From contig NZ_CP150235.1 in NCBI RefSeq assembly GCF_037974355.1, positions 4,030,001 to 4,094,000 on the forward strand: a DNA stretch of 64,000 nucleotides. The letters run 5' to 3'. The stretch is from Paenibacillus sp. FSL R5-0517 (GTDB lineage: Bacteria; Bacillota; Bacilli; Paenibacillales; Paenibacillaceae). Below, piece by piece: positions 8,145 through 16,433 of the stretch. Numbering within the stretch: position 1 is the stretch's first letter; each line of letters opens with the position of its first letter. A model generated the notes under the pieces. That model did not search any database and was not told where the DNA came from. It was given only the letters and a program-made list of their open reading frames with translations. The translations under genes and the position numbers were made by a program.

Positions 8145-8852
8145 TTGAAAAAGCCTATTCAGAAAAAATGGTGGTTTTGGCTTATTGTTGTGATAATAGT
8201 GGGAGGTATCTTTGGCAACAAAGATGAGGAGAACACTGAGAAAGAGGCAGCTGCGACAACCGAAGTATCTGCTCCTGTTGAAACCAAGCCGGAAACTGTT
8301 GTTGCTGAAAAATCTACTACTAAGACCGAGGAAGTTAAGGTAGCAAAAGAGAACGTAAAGAAGCAAGAGGAAAAGAAAGTAGAAATACCAGGAAGTCTCG
8401 GAATGACTCCAGATGAATTTCGGAAATCATTCAACAAACGTGCCGATGAACTCGGTAACCCTAAACTTAAAATCGGCAAGAAGCTAGAGATCGAAGAAGG
8501 TCCAGTTCAAAATGTATTTCAGTACATGACTACAGATTACATAGGCATTACTGGTTCAGTAAACAAAGTAGACGGATCGTTACGGGATGTAATGATGATT
8601 GGCCAAGGAAACGGCACTCTTTCCTCCGGAGCAGATATTATTATAAGTATTGGATTGGTTATATTGGGAACCAACCCCGACATACCTACATCAGCCGTAG
8701 GCGACATTATGAAAGATTTGGGAGTCATCGACGAAGGTGTAGATTGGACAACAATTGATGAATCTACAGAGGTTAATGGCGTTCGCTATACTCTTACCGG
8801 TTCTGATGTTCTTGGAATCATGTTTAGTGCTAGTGACGCAAATGATAAGTAA
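8145..8852 (+). CDS. Membrane-anchored hypothetical protein
   Basis: A 235-aa protein. The TTG at 8145 is preferred to upstream codons because AGGAGG lies 7 bases before it. Residues 6-23 (WWFWLIVVIIVGGIFG) form one N-terminal membrane anchor, followed by a Glu/Lys/Thr/Val-rich stalk (about 25-80) and a folded outer domain (SLGMTPDEFRKSFNKRADEL to the end) with a DUF-like alpha/beta pattern. The long Ala/Glu/Lys spacer suggests that the domain reaches through the wall. It is the first of two closely spaced rightward genes, 18 bases before the next. No function can be named. Confidence 0.6.
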   Translation: MKKPIQKKWWFWLIVVIIVGGIFGNKDEENTEKEAAATTEVSAPVETKPETVVAEKSTTKTEEVKVAKENVKKQEEKKVEIPGSLGMTPDEFRKSFNKRADELGNPKLKIGKKLEIEEGPVQNVFQYMTTDYIGITGSVNKVDGSLRDVMMIGQGNGTLSSGADIIISIGLVILGTNPDIPTSAVGDIMKDLGVIDEGVDWTTIDESTEVNGVRYTLTGSDVLGIMFSASDANDK

Positions 8853-8870
8853 TCTATAAAGGAGACTATT

Positions 8871-9434
8871 ATGAAAAGAGTACTAGCTTTACTCTGTGCC
8901 GTAGCCATGTTTGGATTCATTTTTAATCCGTCTTACGTTAATGCTTCTACAGTAAACCCAAAGACACTGTTAGAGAAGAAATTCCCTAGGGAGCGTGTAA
9001 CAGTCAGTAAATCAGTAGACTTAAACGGAGACAATAAGAAAGAACACTTACTTATCACGGAATCAGGCAATTTTTATCTCATTAATTCTAAAGGTGTCAT
9101 AGTACTTATCAAGGAAAATATTATCAGCGACGATGAATTGGATTCACCAGATATTCATATTTACCAAGTATCTAAAAAAGAAAAACATGTGGCAGTAACG
9201 TTTAATTATTTCCCCTCTAACACACAGCTGGATGCATACAACTATAAAGATGGAACCTTAAAGAAAAAGCTCTCCATTATGGGCGATCAAGGAGTGAAGA
9301 TATTAAAAAACGGAGTCATTAAGCAATATTGGAAAAACTTTTATCCAGAAGGTGGATGGAAGTTGGCCATTGCCACTTACACATGGAGCAATACAAAAAA
9401 TAAGTATGTAGGTTCAGGTGAATTACCCCGCTAG
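8871..9434 (+). CDS. Secreted hypothetical protein
   Basis: A 187-aa protein with a signal peptide at residues 1-25 (LLCAVAMFGFIF, cleavage near VNASTV). The mature part has SVDLNGDNKKEHLLITES, a D-x-N-G-D-x-K-x-E motif like the calcium-binding loops of FG-GAP/VCBS repeats, and is otherwise beta-rich. Downstream neighbour of the anchored protein at 8145-8852, probably co-transcribed; AAGGAG precedes the ATG. Function unknown. Confidence 0.6.
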   Translation: MKRVLALLCAVAMFGFIFNPSYVNASTVNPKTLLEKKFPRERVTVSKSVDLNGDNKKEHLLITESGNFYLINSKGVIVLIKENIISDDELDSPDIHIYQVSKKEKHVAVTFNYFPSNTQLDAYNYKDGTLKKKLSIMGDQGVKILKNGVIKQYWKNFYPEGGWKLAIATYTWSNTKNKYVGSGELPR

Positions 9435-9536
9435 ACTGAGCTATTGTCGTTTAGTTAGATTACCACTAGAGTAACAATATTATTATGAGTCGTCTCTTTT
9501 AAACAAAATACTAATCTATGAATTGGAGTTCAAGTT

Positions 9537-10067
9537 ATGAAAAAAGCTATAACACTAGTAATACTGCTTATATTAGCACTACCGGTTCAAGCATTCGCTT
9601 TTAATATGTCTAAATCAGAAGTGGAAAAGTCCTATTTCGAAGACTACAATTCACGAGTGAGAGAAGTCAAAGCAGCTCTGAAAAAACTCGCTCCAACTGC
9701 ATGTGCCAACGTAAAGGTCGCATCAGAAAAATATAAAGCTTCTATCAACAAATATAAAACAGTTGTGAAAAGTAAGGCATCGAAAGAAGTGATCGCAAAA
9801 GCCAAAGGACAACGAGATTCAGACAAGAAGCTACTTGCAGTCGCAAAAAAAGAATGCTCTCTGAACATTAAGGAAATTAAACAAGGTACAAATGCTCAAC
9901 TCAAAGAGCTGAAGACATACAAAGGCCTGCTCATTCAACAAATTGTTGATCATTACAATGGTAAGGACAAACTGAAGGAAGACGTTTTCAAGAATCAGGT
10001 TTACAGTGGACTAAACTATATAGACGAAAGTTTTACAAGCATATTAGAATCACTAAATACATTTTAA
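9537..10067 (+). CDS. Secreted helical hypothetical protein
   Basis: A 176-aa protein with a signal peptide (residues 1-22, ITLVILLILALPVQAFA). The mature chain is nearly all helix with many Lys and Ala, including KAALKKLAPTACANVKVASE and a second Cys at AKKECSLNIKEI, so the two cysteines could form a disulfide. It may form an extracellular helical bundle. Last gene before a long terminator hairpin. I do not recognise the family. Confidence 0.6.
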   Translation: MKKAITLVILLILALPVQAFAFNMSKSEVEKSYFEDYNSRVREVKAALKKLAPTACANVKVASEKYKASINKYKTVVKSKASKEVIAKAKGQRDSDKKLLAVAKKECSLNIKEIKQGTNAQLKELKTYKGLLIQQIVDHYNGKDKLKEDVFKNQVYSGLNYIDESFTSILESLNTF

Positions 10068-10115
10068 ATAAACAAAGGCGGCAGATGATTACTGCCGCCT
10101 TTGTTTATTTAAAAT
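10061..10115. terminator. Perfect 24-bp inverted repeat, bidirectional terminator
   Basis: Two perfect 24-base arms (10061-10084 and 10092-10115) flank a 7-base loop, with core AGGCGGCAG/CTGCCGCCT and AT-rich outer arms. It lies between the rightward secreted-protein gene and the leftward defence pair and can stop both transcripts. Confidence 0.9.
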
Positions 10116-10148
10116 ATCCGACAAGGAAATTTTTGTGTATACGCTAAG

Positions 10149-10901
10149 CTAAGTAATTTTTTCTCTAATCAATGAATGTTGTAGACTTACCGTTTCTAGC
10201 CTTTCTAACTCCAAATCCCAAAGCCCTTGACTAACAAGGTAGTCTTTAACTTCAAAGTAATTTTCATCTGTTAACAAAGCATATGAACAGACAGTACTAT
10301 ATTCGGAATCAGGCTGGCAGGAAACAAGCAGGTTTCTAAGTTTACCAATCAACTCATTCTCATCTTCTACTTTCGTATCCATATTTATTTTATCCTTAAC
10401 TTTAACTAAAGACTCTATTGCCGCTGCTATAGCGTCTCCTATCTTAAATCTTGGTAACACAAGACGATCAGAATCATTAAGTTGAAGAACTTTTATAGTC
10501 CTCTTTCCTATATCATTTAATCCTCTGTATCGATAGTCCTTTATAAACAGGTGATCCTTAGGCTCATCAACAGTAGGATTAATAATTGGATTTATCTTAG
10601 TATCATGATCTCTTTTTAAACCGTTGCATCTTTTACAAATCGGTAGTAAATTTGTCCACGAAAGAACCTCTTCTGGATACAGAGACTTCGGGTGGAAATG
10701 TTCAACCTCAATATATTTACTCTCTTCGCCTAGCTTGCATTCACAAAAAATGCACTTACTATTAGACATGTCTAATAGAGCACTTTTAATGTATTCAAGA
10801 TTCCACACATTTCTTTTGGTATTTATATACTCTTGAGTTAACCGCTTAACTTTTTCTGAGTCAAATTGATGTGGTGGCGATGTTCTTATTATTTTTATCA
10901 T
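10149..10901 (-). CDS. ptuB: Septu-like HNH endonuclease PtuB
   Basis: A 250-aa protein with an HNH core: CIFC (residues 52-55), then YIEVEHFHPKSLYP, WTNLLPICKRCNGLK, and the INPTVDEPKDHLFI segment typical of the HNH partners of AAA ATPases (TIGR02646/PtuB group). The paired cysteines CxxC and CxxC bind zinc and the His of EHFHPK is the general base. In Septu it degrades nucleic acid when the ATPase partner is triggered by phage. It starts 2 bases after the ATPase stop, so translation is coupled. Family strong; assignment to Septu rests on the gene pair. Confidence 0.75.
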   Translation of the reverse strand: MIKIIRTSPPHQFDSEKVKRLTQEYINTKRNVWNLEYIKSALLDMSNSKCIFCECKLGEESKYIEVEHFHPKSLYPEEVLSWTNLLPICKRCNGLKRDHDTKINPIINPTVDEPKDHLFIKDYRYRGLNDIGKRTIKVLQLNDSDRLVLPRFKIGDAIAAAIESLVKVKDKINMDTKVEDENELIGKLRNLLVSCQPDSEYSTVCSYALLTDENYFEVKDYLVSQGLWDLELERLETVSLQHSLIREKIT

Positions 10902-10903
10902 CC

Positions 10904-12058
10904 CTAATCACCCAAAGATCCTAATTGAATTTCGAGTATTTTCCTCATCGGACTTCTTGGATGAAGCATTTTGGTTAAAATTTCAAATGATTTAACCGCA
11001 TTTTCATGATTTTCATCTTCTAATGCGTTCTCAAAATCTTTTCTGATATTGATATATTCATTAGATCTTGTTTCTTTAAGGCCCATTACATCTTCCAATA
11101 TTTCTTCTACAGTCCAACCTTTAAAACCATACTCTGAGTTTATTGTTTCAAGCCTAATAACTTCATTGTTTTCATCTAGACCAAGAGGAATTAATTCCTC
11201 GTTTTCTGCTGCTTGTATCATATGAGGACTATGAGTAGTGACAATTATCTGAGCACTTGAAAAGATAGTCCTTAAAGATTCAATTAGAGTTGCTTGCCAA
11301 TACGGATGGATGTGTGCATCTGCCTCGTCTATTAATATAATACCATTAAATTCAGTGACTTTTACTTTAGGGTTGAAATTGAACTCAATCTCTTTTATTA
11401 TGCCAAGCAATATAAAGAACAGAGACTTGTATCCTGACGAAAGGTATTCAAAAAAAATTTCTCCTCTTGATGTTTTAACCATAATATCAAGAGTAGTGTG
11501 ATCTATAAACGAGAACTCTACAGATTTGTCAAGAATTGAAAAGGTTTGCTTCGCCATGTTAAGATTGAAAATCTCCGCCTCACTAAACCTTCCTTGTGGC
11601 TCGAAGAGAATCCTGTTGGCCAACCAAGTTTTTATAGTTTGAGGATTAACTCCGTTAATCATGAAATGTTTGTGATTTGGTTCGTCTCTTACCTCATCTG
11701 GTGTGATTCCACTTAGGGACTGATGTTCAAGTACTCTGTGTTCTTTTATGTAAATTACTTTTAAAGCTTCACCTACAACATCCAACTTTTCTCTTTGGTT
11801 ATCATTGGGCAGAAAGGCTAGTGTATCAAAAAAACCTTGTTTACCATCAACTTTCACCCATGCAGATCCTTTGTCAGCTCTTACATTGCGCTTCAGCTTT
11901 GTACTTGTAGCAAAACTAAATGCCTGCGCTATAACTTCAAGTATAGTGCTTTTACCTACTCCATTCATGCCGCAAATGATATTTATGTGGCTGTTCATAT
12001 CTATAGTCAAGTCTTTGATTCCGTTAATATTCTTAATCTTAATTGATTCAACCTTCAT
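10904..12058 (-). CDS. ptuA: Septu-like AAA (ABC-type) ATPase PtuA
   Basis: A 384-aa ATPase of the SMC/OLD-like class. Walker A is CGMNGVGKST near residue 34, an ABC-signature-like LSSGYKSL near 225, Walker B IILIDEADAHIHP near 258 and the H-switch VTTHSPHMIQ near 300. The ATG at 12058 is chosen because AAAGGGG precedes it; the earlier in-frame ATG at 12079 has none. It is shorter than many PtuA proteins (around 500 aa). In Septu, nucleotide state of PtuA controls the PtuB nuclease. The order small gene-ptuA-ptuB downstream of the lysis genes suggests a prophage-borne defence unit. Confidence 0.75.
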   Translation of the reverse strand: MKVESIKIKNINGIKDLTIDMNSHINIICGMNGVGKSTILEVIAQAFSFATSTKLKRNVRADKGSAWVKVDGKQGFFDTLAFLPNDNQREKLDVVGEALKVIYIKEHRVLEHQSLSGITPDEVRDEPNHKHFMINGVNPQTIKTWLANRILFEPQGRFSEAEIFNLNMAKQTFSILDKSVEFSFIDHTTLDIMVKTSRGEIFFEYLSSGYKSLFFILLGIIKEIEFNFNPKVKVTEFNGIILIDEADAHIHPYWQATLIESLRTIFSSAQIIVTTHSPHMIQAAENEELIPLGLDENNEVIRLETINSEYGFKGWTVEEILEDVMGLKETRSNEYINIRKDFENALEDENHENAVKSFEILTKMLHPRSPMRKILEIQLGSLGD

Positions 12059-12104
12059 AAATCTGTCATCCCCTTTCAATTAAAATTATATCACAACAAA
12101 TCCA

Positions 12105-12323
12105 TTACATACGAAGCCTAAATTTCTCAAGTAACATTTTTTTAGTTACAAGTTCACAATCTTTGAACCAATCCTTAGTGTTTTTCATTTGTACGCTACC
12201 TATAAGAGCATTTTCTCCCTTTGAATCCACTGCATATAATACACTTTCCTCATTGTTCACCTTGTTTACAATAATTATATTAGGCACCCCATAAGGAACT
12301 AGAAATTTTTCAAATTCATTCAT
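12105..12323 (-). CDS. Small protein upstream of Septu-like pair
   Basis: A 72-aa protein that I do not recognise: FEKFLVPYGVPNIIIVNKV, then YAVDSKGENALIGSVQM and a basic C-terminus (KKMLLEKFRLRM). GGAGGTG lies 6 bases before ATG 12323. It ends 46 bases before the ATPase gene and the only terminator nearby is upstream, so it is probably the first gene of the defence transcript. It might be a regulator, inhibitor or accessory subunit; nothing in the sequence decides this. Confidence 0.55.
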   Translation of the reverse strand: MNEFEKFLVPYGVPNIIIVNKVNNEESVLYAVDSKGENALIGSVQMKNTKDWFKDCELVTKKMLLEKFRLRM

Positions 12324-12362
12324 GTTAATCACCTCCAGTTAATATGTACTAATGAGAACATA

Positions 12363-12399
12363 AAGATATGACGACTCTTTCCCAGAATCGTCATATCTT
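12363..12399. terminator. Terminator after the lysis operon
   Basis: AAGATATGACGA pairs perfectly with TCGTCATATCTT across 13 bases. It separates the lysis cassette from the defence unit. Confidence 0.7.
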
Positions 12400-12486
12400 A
12401 CATTTCAGTATAAAAACACAGATTTCCAAAAGGTGTCGGTGACTTTTCTATTTTTATTGCTAAATAAGCTAAGATGCTTTAAACCC

Positions 12487-13350
12487 TTAAACTTTGGTCT
12501 TCTCTTTCCTATATGAAATGACTAAATGACGCCAGAGGTCATAACTCCCCGTTTTGTCAGACATGGAATCTTTGTAATATTCATAAGCTGACTCTGCCCA
12601 TTTAGGACATTCCATGTTCTCCTTAGCCTTCTGAGCCGCGATCCACTTTGCCTGAGATTCAACTGTAGCCTTGAGTTCCTCCATTTGTTTCTTTTCTTCT
12701 GATGTCATCGGATATCCATCCCCTTCCTTAATTTGCTTAATCTCAGTTTTGACAGCAGGAATAAATCCTCGTTCCGCAGCAGATCGTGTATTCCCATCAC
12801 CAAAGAATTTGGTTCCTGGACATGTCTTGCTGGACTTACCTTTCTCATAATCACCTAACCATGCTCCAGATGAGGTATACCAGGCGTGATACACGATATG
12901 TGATGTATCAATAGGTATGTTTAGCTTGAACGCGAGACAGGCGTATAGGTGGATTACAGAGTGTTTCTGTGCAGTACTCATCGTATCTCCGTCTTGATCA
13001 AAGTTGCCTATGATCTCTATGCACAAAGCACCTGTATTGGCCCCTTTGATTCCAGCAGGCGTTTTATTGAGATCCCGATCCAAACTGATAGCAATACGCC
13101 CATCCTCAAGCACAGTTATGTTTTGTCCTGTAGCAGACCAGCCCTGTGACAAATGGAAGGTCCTCATTCCCTCAAGACATTTCCAGATATCCTGTTTGGC
13201 TACTCCGTTAATCATCTGACGGGTAGAATAATTGGGTGCAGCCGTATGATGGACCTGGAGCTTATCTATGCTTCTTGTTATCTTCTGTTTGTCGAGCCAC
13301 CCTTTAAAATCGGATGGCTCAAGTAACAAGAAATTGCCTTTTGAGATCAT
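12487..13350 (-). CDS. Phage endolysin, N-acetylmuramoyl-L-alanine amidase
   Basis: A 287-aa Amidase_2 (T7-lysozyme-like) protein. Zinc ligands are VHHTA (near residue 34), a His in IVYHAWY and the Cys of the SSKTCPGTKFFG motif. It cuts the bond between MurNAc and the stem peptide to lyse the host. The C-terminal 80 residues (EEKKQMEELKATVE, then CPKWAESAYEYYKD) are a coiled segment plus a short helical wall-binding-like region. It overlaps the holin gene by 4 bases and is the last lysis gene. Strong assignment. Confidence 0.9.
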   Translation of the reverse strand: MISKGNFLLLEPSDFKGWLDKQKITRSIDKLQVHHTAAPNYSTRQMINGVAKQDIWKCLEGMRTFHLSQGWSATGQNITVLEDGRIAISLDRDLNKTPAGIKGANTGALCIEIIGNFDQDGDTMSTAQKHSVIHLYACLAFKLNIPIDTSHIVYHAWYTSSGAWLGDYEKGKSSKTCPGTKFFGDGNTRSAAERGFIPAVKTEIKQIKEGDGYPMTSEEKKQMEELKATVESQAKWIAAQKAKENMECPKWAESAYEYYKDSMSDKTGSYDLWRHLVISYRKEKTKV

Positions 13351-13616
13351 GACTGTTCAGTTCCTTTCTTCGCTTGCTTAATCACCTGGTTACCGAACAC
13401 CGCAAATGCTCCAACCAATATCCCTTGAATAAGCGATTCAGGAGACCAGCCAAGCGTCCAACTTGTAATAACAATAGCGAATGCAGTCACGATGAAAACA
13501 ATGGTCCAGTCCGGAATCTTCGGGATACGTTTTATGCCAATACCAAGGACCCAGCATGCAGCCAATACAACGAATAACTTAGGATCAATAAGTGAAAATA
13601 CAATACTCCAGTCCAT
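13347..13616 (-). CDS. Phage holin
   Basis: An 89-aa protein with three hydrophobic segments: LFVVLAACWVLGIGI, WTIVFIVTAFAIVITSW and LIQGILVGAFAVFG, and a charged Lys-rich tail (IKQAKKGTEQS), the layout of A118-type (phage_holin_5) holins. It forms membrane holes that release the amidase. It lies between XhlA and the amidase with a 3-base gap upstream. Confidence 0.85.
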   Translation of the reverse strand: MDWSIVFSLIDPKLFVVLAACWVLGIGIKRIPKIPDWTIVFIVTAFAIVITSWTLGWSPESLIQGILVGAFAVFGNQVIKQAKKGTEQS

Positions 13617-13619
13617 ATC

Positions 13620-13922
13620 CTACACGCCTCCCGTTTTCAAAATTAGAACAATTGCTCCGATAGCTATACCAATCAGAGTCGTAGCAATAGTCCTCCACAA
13701 CCAGGTCTGTGCGTTCTCAATCTTATCGAGCCTGTGATGGGCCGATTTGGTGGATTGCATAGCTTCCTTTGCCAGATCCCGTGTAGCTTCCAACGTGGCA
13801 GCCATTGCCGGTACTCCTTCAAGTGTCTTTTCCATCCGGGCCAATTGAACTTGGATACCCATAAGAACTTTTGTAGTCTCTTCCACAACACTGTTCACCT
13901 CACTTAAAGTTGTGTCAGTCAA
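13620..13922 (-). CDS. xhlA: Haemolysin XhlA-family protein
   Basis: A 100-aa protein with a coiled N-terminal half (VQLARMEKTLEGVPAMAATL) and one C-terminal membrane segment (TIATTLIGIAIGAIVLIL) preceded by HHRLDKIENAQTWLWR, the XhlA pattern in PBSX-type lysis cassettes. XhlA works with the holin in lysis. TTG start with GGGGGATT upstream. It is first in the xhlA-holin-amidase order. Confidence 0.85.
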   Translation of the reverse strand: MTDTTLSEVNSVVEETTKVLMGIQVQLARMEKTLEGVPAMAATLEATRDLAKEAMQSTKSAHHRLDKIENAQTWLWRTIATTLIGIAIGAIVLILKTGGV

Positions 13923-13962
13923 ATGAATCCCCCATCTCTCTGTTCAGGAAACATTTCCTGAC

Positions 13963-14166
13963 CTATTCAATAGCTTCCGAGTTCTCTTTCTGTTCTTTAA
14001 TCTCAACTGTTGCCAGTGCATTCCCAATTTCCAAATCTAAAGCTGTCAGAATCTCTTTTTGATTTTGTGGATGTGAACTAAGAACACTAGTAATCACCTG
14101 TGTCAATTCTTCAACCGGGTTATTCAAATCCAGTTCAACTTGGAGTATGTGTGTCATCTTTGCCAA
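13963..14166 (-). CDS. Small hypothetical phage protein
   Basis: A 67-aa acidic, helical protein (THILQVELDLNNPVEEL, then ILTALDLEIGNALATV) directly upstream of xhlA. TTG start with GGAGGAAAGG in front. No membrane segment or known motif; such small genes often sit at the head of lysis cassettes. Confidence 0.5.
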   Translation of the reverse strand: MAKMTHILQVELDLNNPVEELTQVITSVLSSHPQNQKEILTALDLEIGNALATVEIKEQKENSEAIE

Positions 14167-14193
14167 GACCTTTCCTCCTCTCTATACGAAAAT

Positions 14194-14223
14194 AAGCCCC
14201 TTCCAATTAAGGAATAGGGCTTT
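14194..14223 (-). terminator. Rho-independent terminator
   Basis: Minus-strand AAGCCCTATTCC pairs with GGAAGGGGCTT and is followed by ATTTTC. It separates the lysis genes from the cargo genes at 14.3-16.4 kb, so the lysis genes likely have their own promoter or read-through. Confidence 0.6.
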
Positions 14224-14294
14224 CTATAAGTTCATCTTATTTGATTGTTAATGCTATTGCACTACGGATCATAAGCTAAAAGCTCGTATTAAGT

Positions 14295-15044
14295 TCACAA
14301 ATAACCCTTCTTTTTGTTTTTAAATGCTAATTGACATGGCTTACAAAGCCATCGATCTTCGTAATAGTATACTTTCGTACTTAAATAGCACTTGCTACAA
14401 AAGTAATAGGAGGTTTCATTAATAATGTTTTCTGCGGCTTTGGGAGTAATATCCGTCCATTCATCCTCAAAATAAAAACCATTTTCAGATTTTATAATAT
14501 CAACGAAATAAGAAAATATATCTTTATTAATTTTGTTCCAAGCATCTGAGATCGACGTTGGATACGAAGTCTCGAATAGTTCCGAACTAAATTTATTAAA
14601 GAGCATACACCTGTACTTATATTCTTTAGTAAATTCAATTACAGAAAAAGTCACACTTAAATCATCTTTGTTACAATAACATTCACCTCTATAAGCAACT
14701 TCCCTATTACAATTTACACATCTTGCTTTTGGTTCCCATTCTTCTTCATCAATATCGTCTTCAAAATCATCATCGTCATCATAGTCTCTAAACAATGTGT
14801 ATTTAATTGAATTTACAGTGAATTGAAACTTTGATTTTGTTTGATTAAAATTCTGAATTCTAGTTTCATTTGATAATATTAGATTATCTTTATTAAATAG
14901 GATGAGCACTAAAGTATCGCCGTCCAAGATAATGTCCTTAGCTTCGGCAATGTAACCACTTTTTGTGCTATCTCCTATCTTCCAGAGCATCGCTCTCCCT
15001 GTTAAACTAGAAAAGGAATTAATAAGCTCATCGAATCCTCCCAA
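14295..15044 (-). CDS. Hypothetical protein with two zinc-ribbon-like Cys pairs
   Basis: A 249-aa protein not recognised. An acidic stretch (RDYDDDDDFEDDIDEEEW, near residue 90) is followed by CVNC and CYC in the middle and CSKC...CKPC near the C-terminus, so it probably binds one or two zinc ions. TTG start with AAAGGTGATC upstream. It lies between the tail genes and lysis genes with no phage-structural similarity, and so is probably cargo. Confidence 0.55.
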   Translation of the reverse strand: MGGFDELINSFSSLTGRAMLWKIGDSTKSGYIAEAKDIILDGDTLVLILFNKDNLILSNETRIQNFNQTKSKFQFTVNSIKYTLFRDYDDDDDFEDDIDEEEWEPKARCVNCNREVAYRGECYCNKDDLSVTFSVIEFTKEYKYRCMLFNKFSSELFETSYPTSISDAWNKINKDIFSYFVDIIKSENGFYFEDEWTDITPKAAENIINETSYYFCSKCYLSTKVYYYEDRWLCKPCQLAFKNKKKGYL

Positions 15045-15102
15045 ACCTGATCACCTTTCTAACTCAAGCCCTTTTATTTTGCAGTAAGTAATGCTTCATC
15101 AA

Positions 15103-15822
15103 TTACATAAGATTATTGAGATCCAATTCATAAACAGCATAAGTGTCTGTTCCATTATAGAGGAAAACAACTTCAAAAGGTTTTTCATAATCAAATTCAC
15201 TTGTTGGAGCAAAAATGGCATGTCCTACTTCTCTAGTATACTTCTTGCCCGTTGATGAATCTCCATCATAAAAAACATCGTGCTCAACTTCATCCACTGT
15301 ATACCCACTGCCACCAGGTTGCAAGACTAGGTCTCCTTGCCTCAAAACAATGTGGAATTTAAACTTAGTATCATAAATCGTTCGATACGCCGCAGTATAA
15401 AATACAAGAGTGTCTCCCATATCGATCTTCGATTTCATATCATCCAATGTTACACTATCCATTTTTTGAGTTGCTCGATAAGATTCTCGAACAATTATAT
15501 TTCGTGGTGTATTTATAGTTATAACCGGAGGATAATCCTTCGCATAATGAATCTTATTTTCCTTTATCGGAAGCCTGAAGCTTTTTAGATAATTTAAGTA
15601 CCCGTATTCATCTAAATTCTCACCTTTCCTTATTAAAGAATTTATGACGTAGTCACTCGGATGATAAAAACGTTCATATGTCGTGAGTTCTTTGTTATCT
15701 GTTTCATCTGAACTTGCATCATTAAAACCGCCTGCTGATTTAGTTAAGACTGCAATTCCGATTAACAAAACTATCGATCCTATTATAGACCAGAATATAA
15801 TGTTTCCTTTTTTAGAATCCAT
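15103..15822 (-). CDS. Membrane-anchored hypothetical protein
   Basis: A 239-aa protein with an N-terminal anchor (IIFWSIIGSIVLLIGIAVL) and a beta-rich outer domain containing FVDYG-like turns such as GDLVLQPGGSGYTVDEVEHD. Starts 2 bases after the stop of the stalk-domain gene, with a poor ribosome site, so it is translationally coupled. It may act at the cell surface with its neighbour. No family recognised. Confidence 0.55.
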   Translation of the reverse strand: MDSKKGNIIFWSIIGSIVLLIGIAVLTKSAGGFNDASSDETDNKELTTYERFYHPSDYVINSLIRKGENLDEYGYLNYLKSFRLPIKENKIHYAKDYPPVITINTPRNIIVRESYRATQKMDSVTLDDMKSKIDMGDTLVFYTAAYRTIYDTKFKFHIVLRQGDLVLQPGGSGYTVDEVEHDVFYDGDSSTGKKYTREVGHAIFAPTSEFDYEKPFEVVFLYNGTDTYAVYELDLNNLM

Positions 15823-15824
15823 AC

Positions 15825-16391
15825 TTATTTGTCAGCCAAATTCAGAGCTTCGTCAATTAGCTTTAATTCTGCTTCGTACTTGGCAATTTCAGAATCATAC
15901 TCTGAAAGTCGTTGCTCCGATACTTTAAGCGCATCTTCGTTCCCTATGCTTTTCAACTCTTCTAAAGCTGAAGCAGTTGTTTCTCTGGCTTTTTTTAGTG
16001 GGGCAATAACATTGTTAACAGTGCTATCTCTCAATTGATTCAAGCTTGATTTAGTTCCGCCAATATATTTATTTGTCTGAGAATTAGTGGTGTTAGAGTT
16101 GTAACTGTCATTTGTATCATTACTTCCTTCCACAGAAGTAATTGTTATTACTTTTCCGCTCACAGAAACATCAGCTCCTAGTGCTTCGGACAAAGCGCGA
16201 GCCGGTACATTAGCCTTGCTATCAATTACCGCTCCTTTATCCGATAACTTTGATCCATTAACGATAACTGTGTATTCTCCAGTTACTTTTTTACCTATTA
16301 GAGATTTTAACTGATCTGCAAATGCGGCTCCCGCTGTCATGAAAACTACTCCGAGCAAGAAACCCATAGCAATATAAGCAACCTTTTTCAT
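15825..16391 (-). CDS. Secreted stalk-domain (copper amine oxidase N-like) protein
   Basis: A 188-aa protein. Residues 1-25 form a signal peptide (YIAMGFLLGVVFMTAGAAFA). Residues about 35-85 resemble the Cu_amine_oxidN1/stalk domain: YTVIVNGSKLSD, then VPARALSEALGADVSVSG and KVITIT. The C-terminal half is a coiled coil (LNQLRDSTVNNVIAPLKKAR onward). ATG 16391 has GGAGGTAAAAC upstream. The same domain type occurs in the protein at 50912-51619. Likely an extracellular structural protein, cargo in the late operon. Confidence 0.7.
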   Translation of the reverse strand: MKKVAYIAMGFLLGVVFMTAGAAFADQLKSLIGKKVTGEYTVIVNGSKLSDKGAVIDSKANVPARALSEALGADVSVSGKVITITSVEGSNDTNDSYNSNTTNSQTNKYIGGTKSSLNQLRDSTVNNVIAPLKKARETTASALEELKSIGNEDALKVSEQRLSEYDSEIAKYEAELKLIDEALNLADK

Positions 16392-16433
16392 TGTTTTACC
16401 TCCGTATTGGTGCAATTTACCTTTTATGATACA

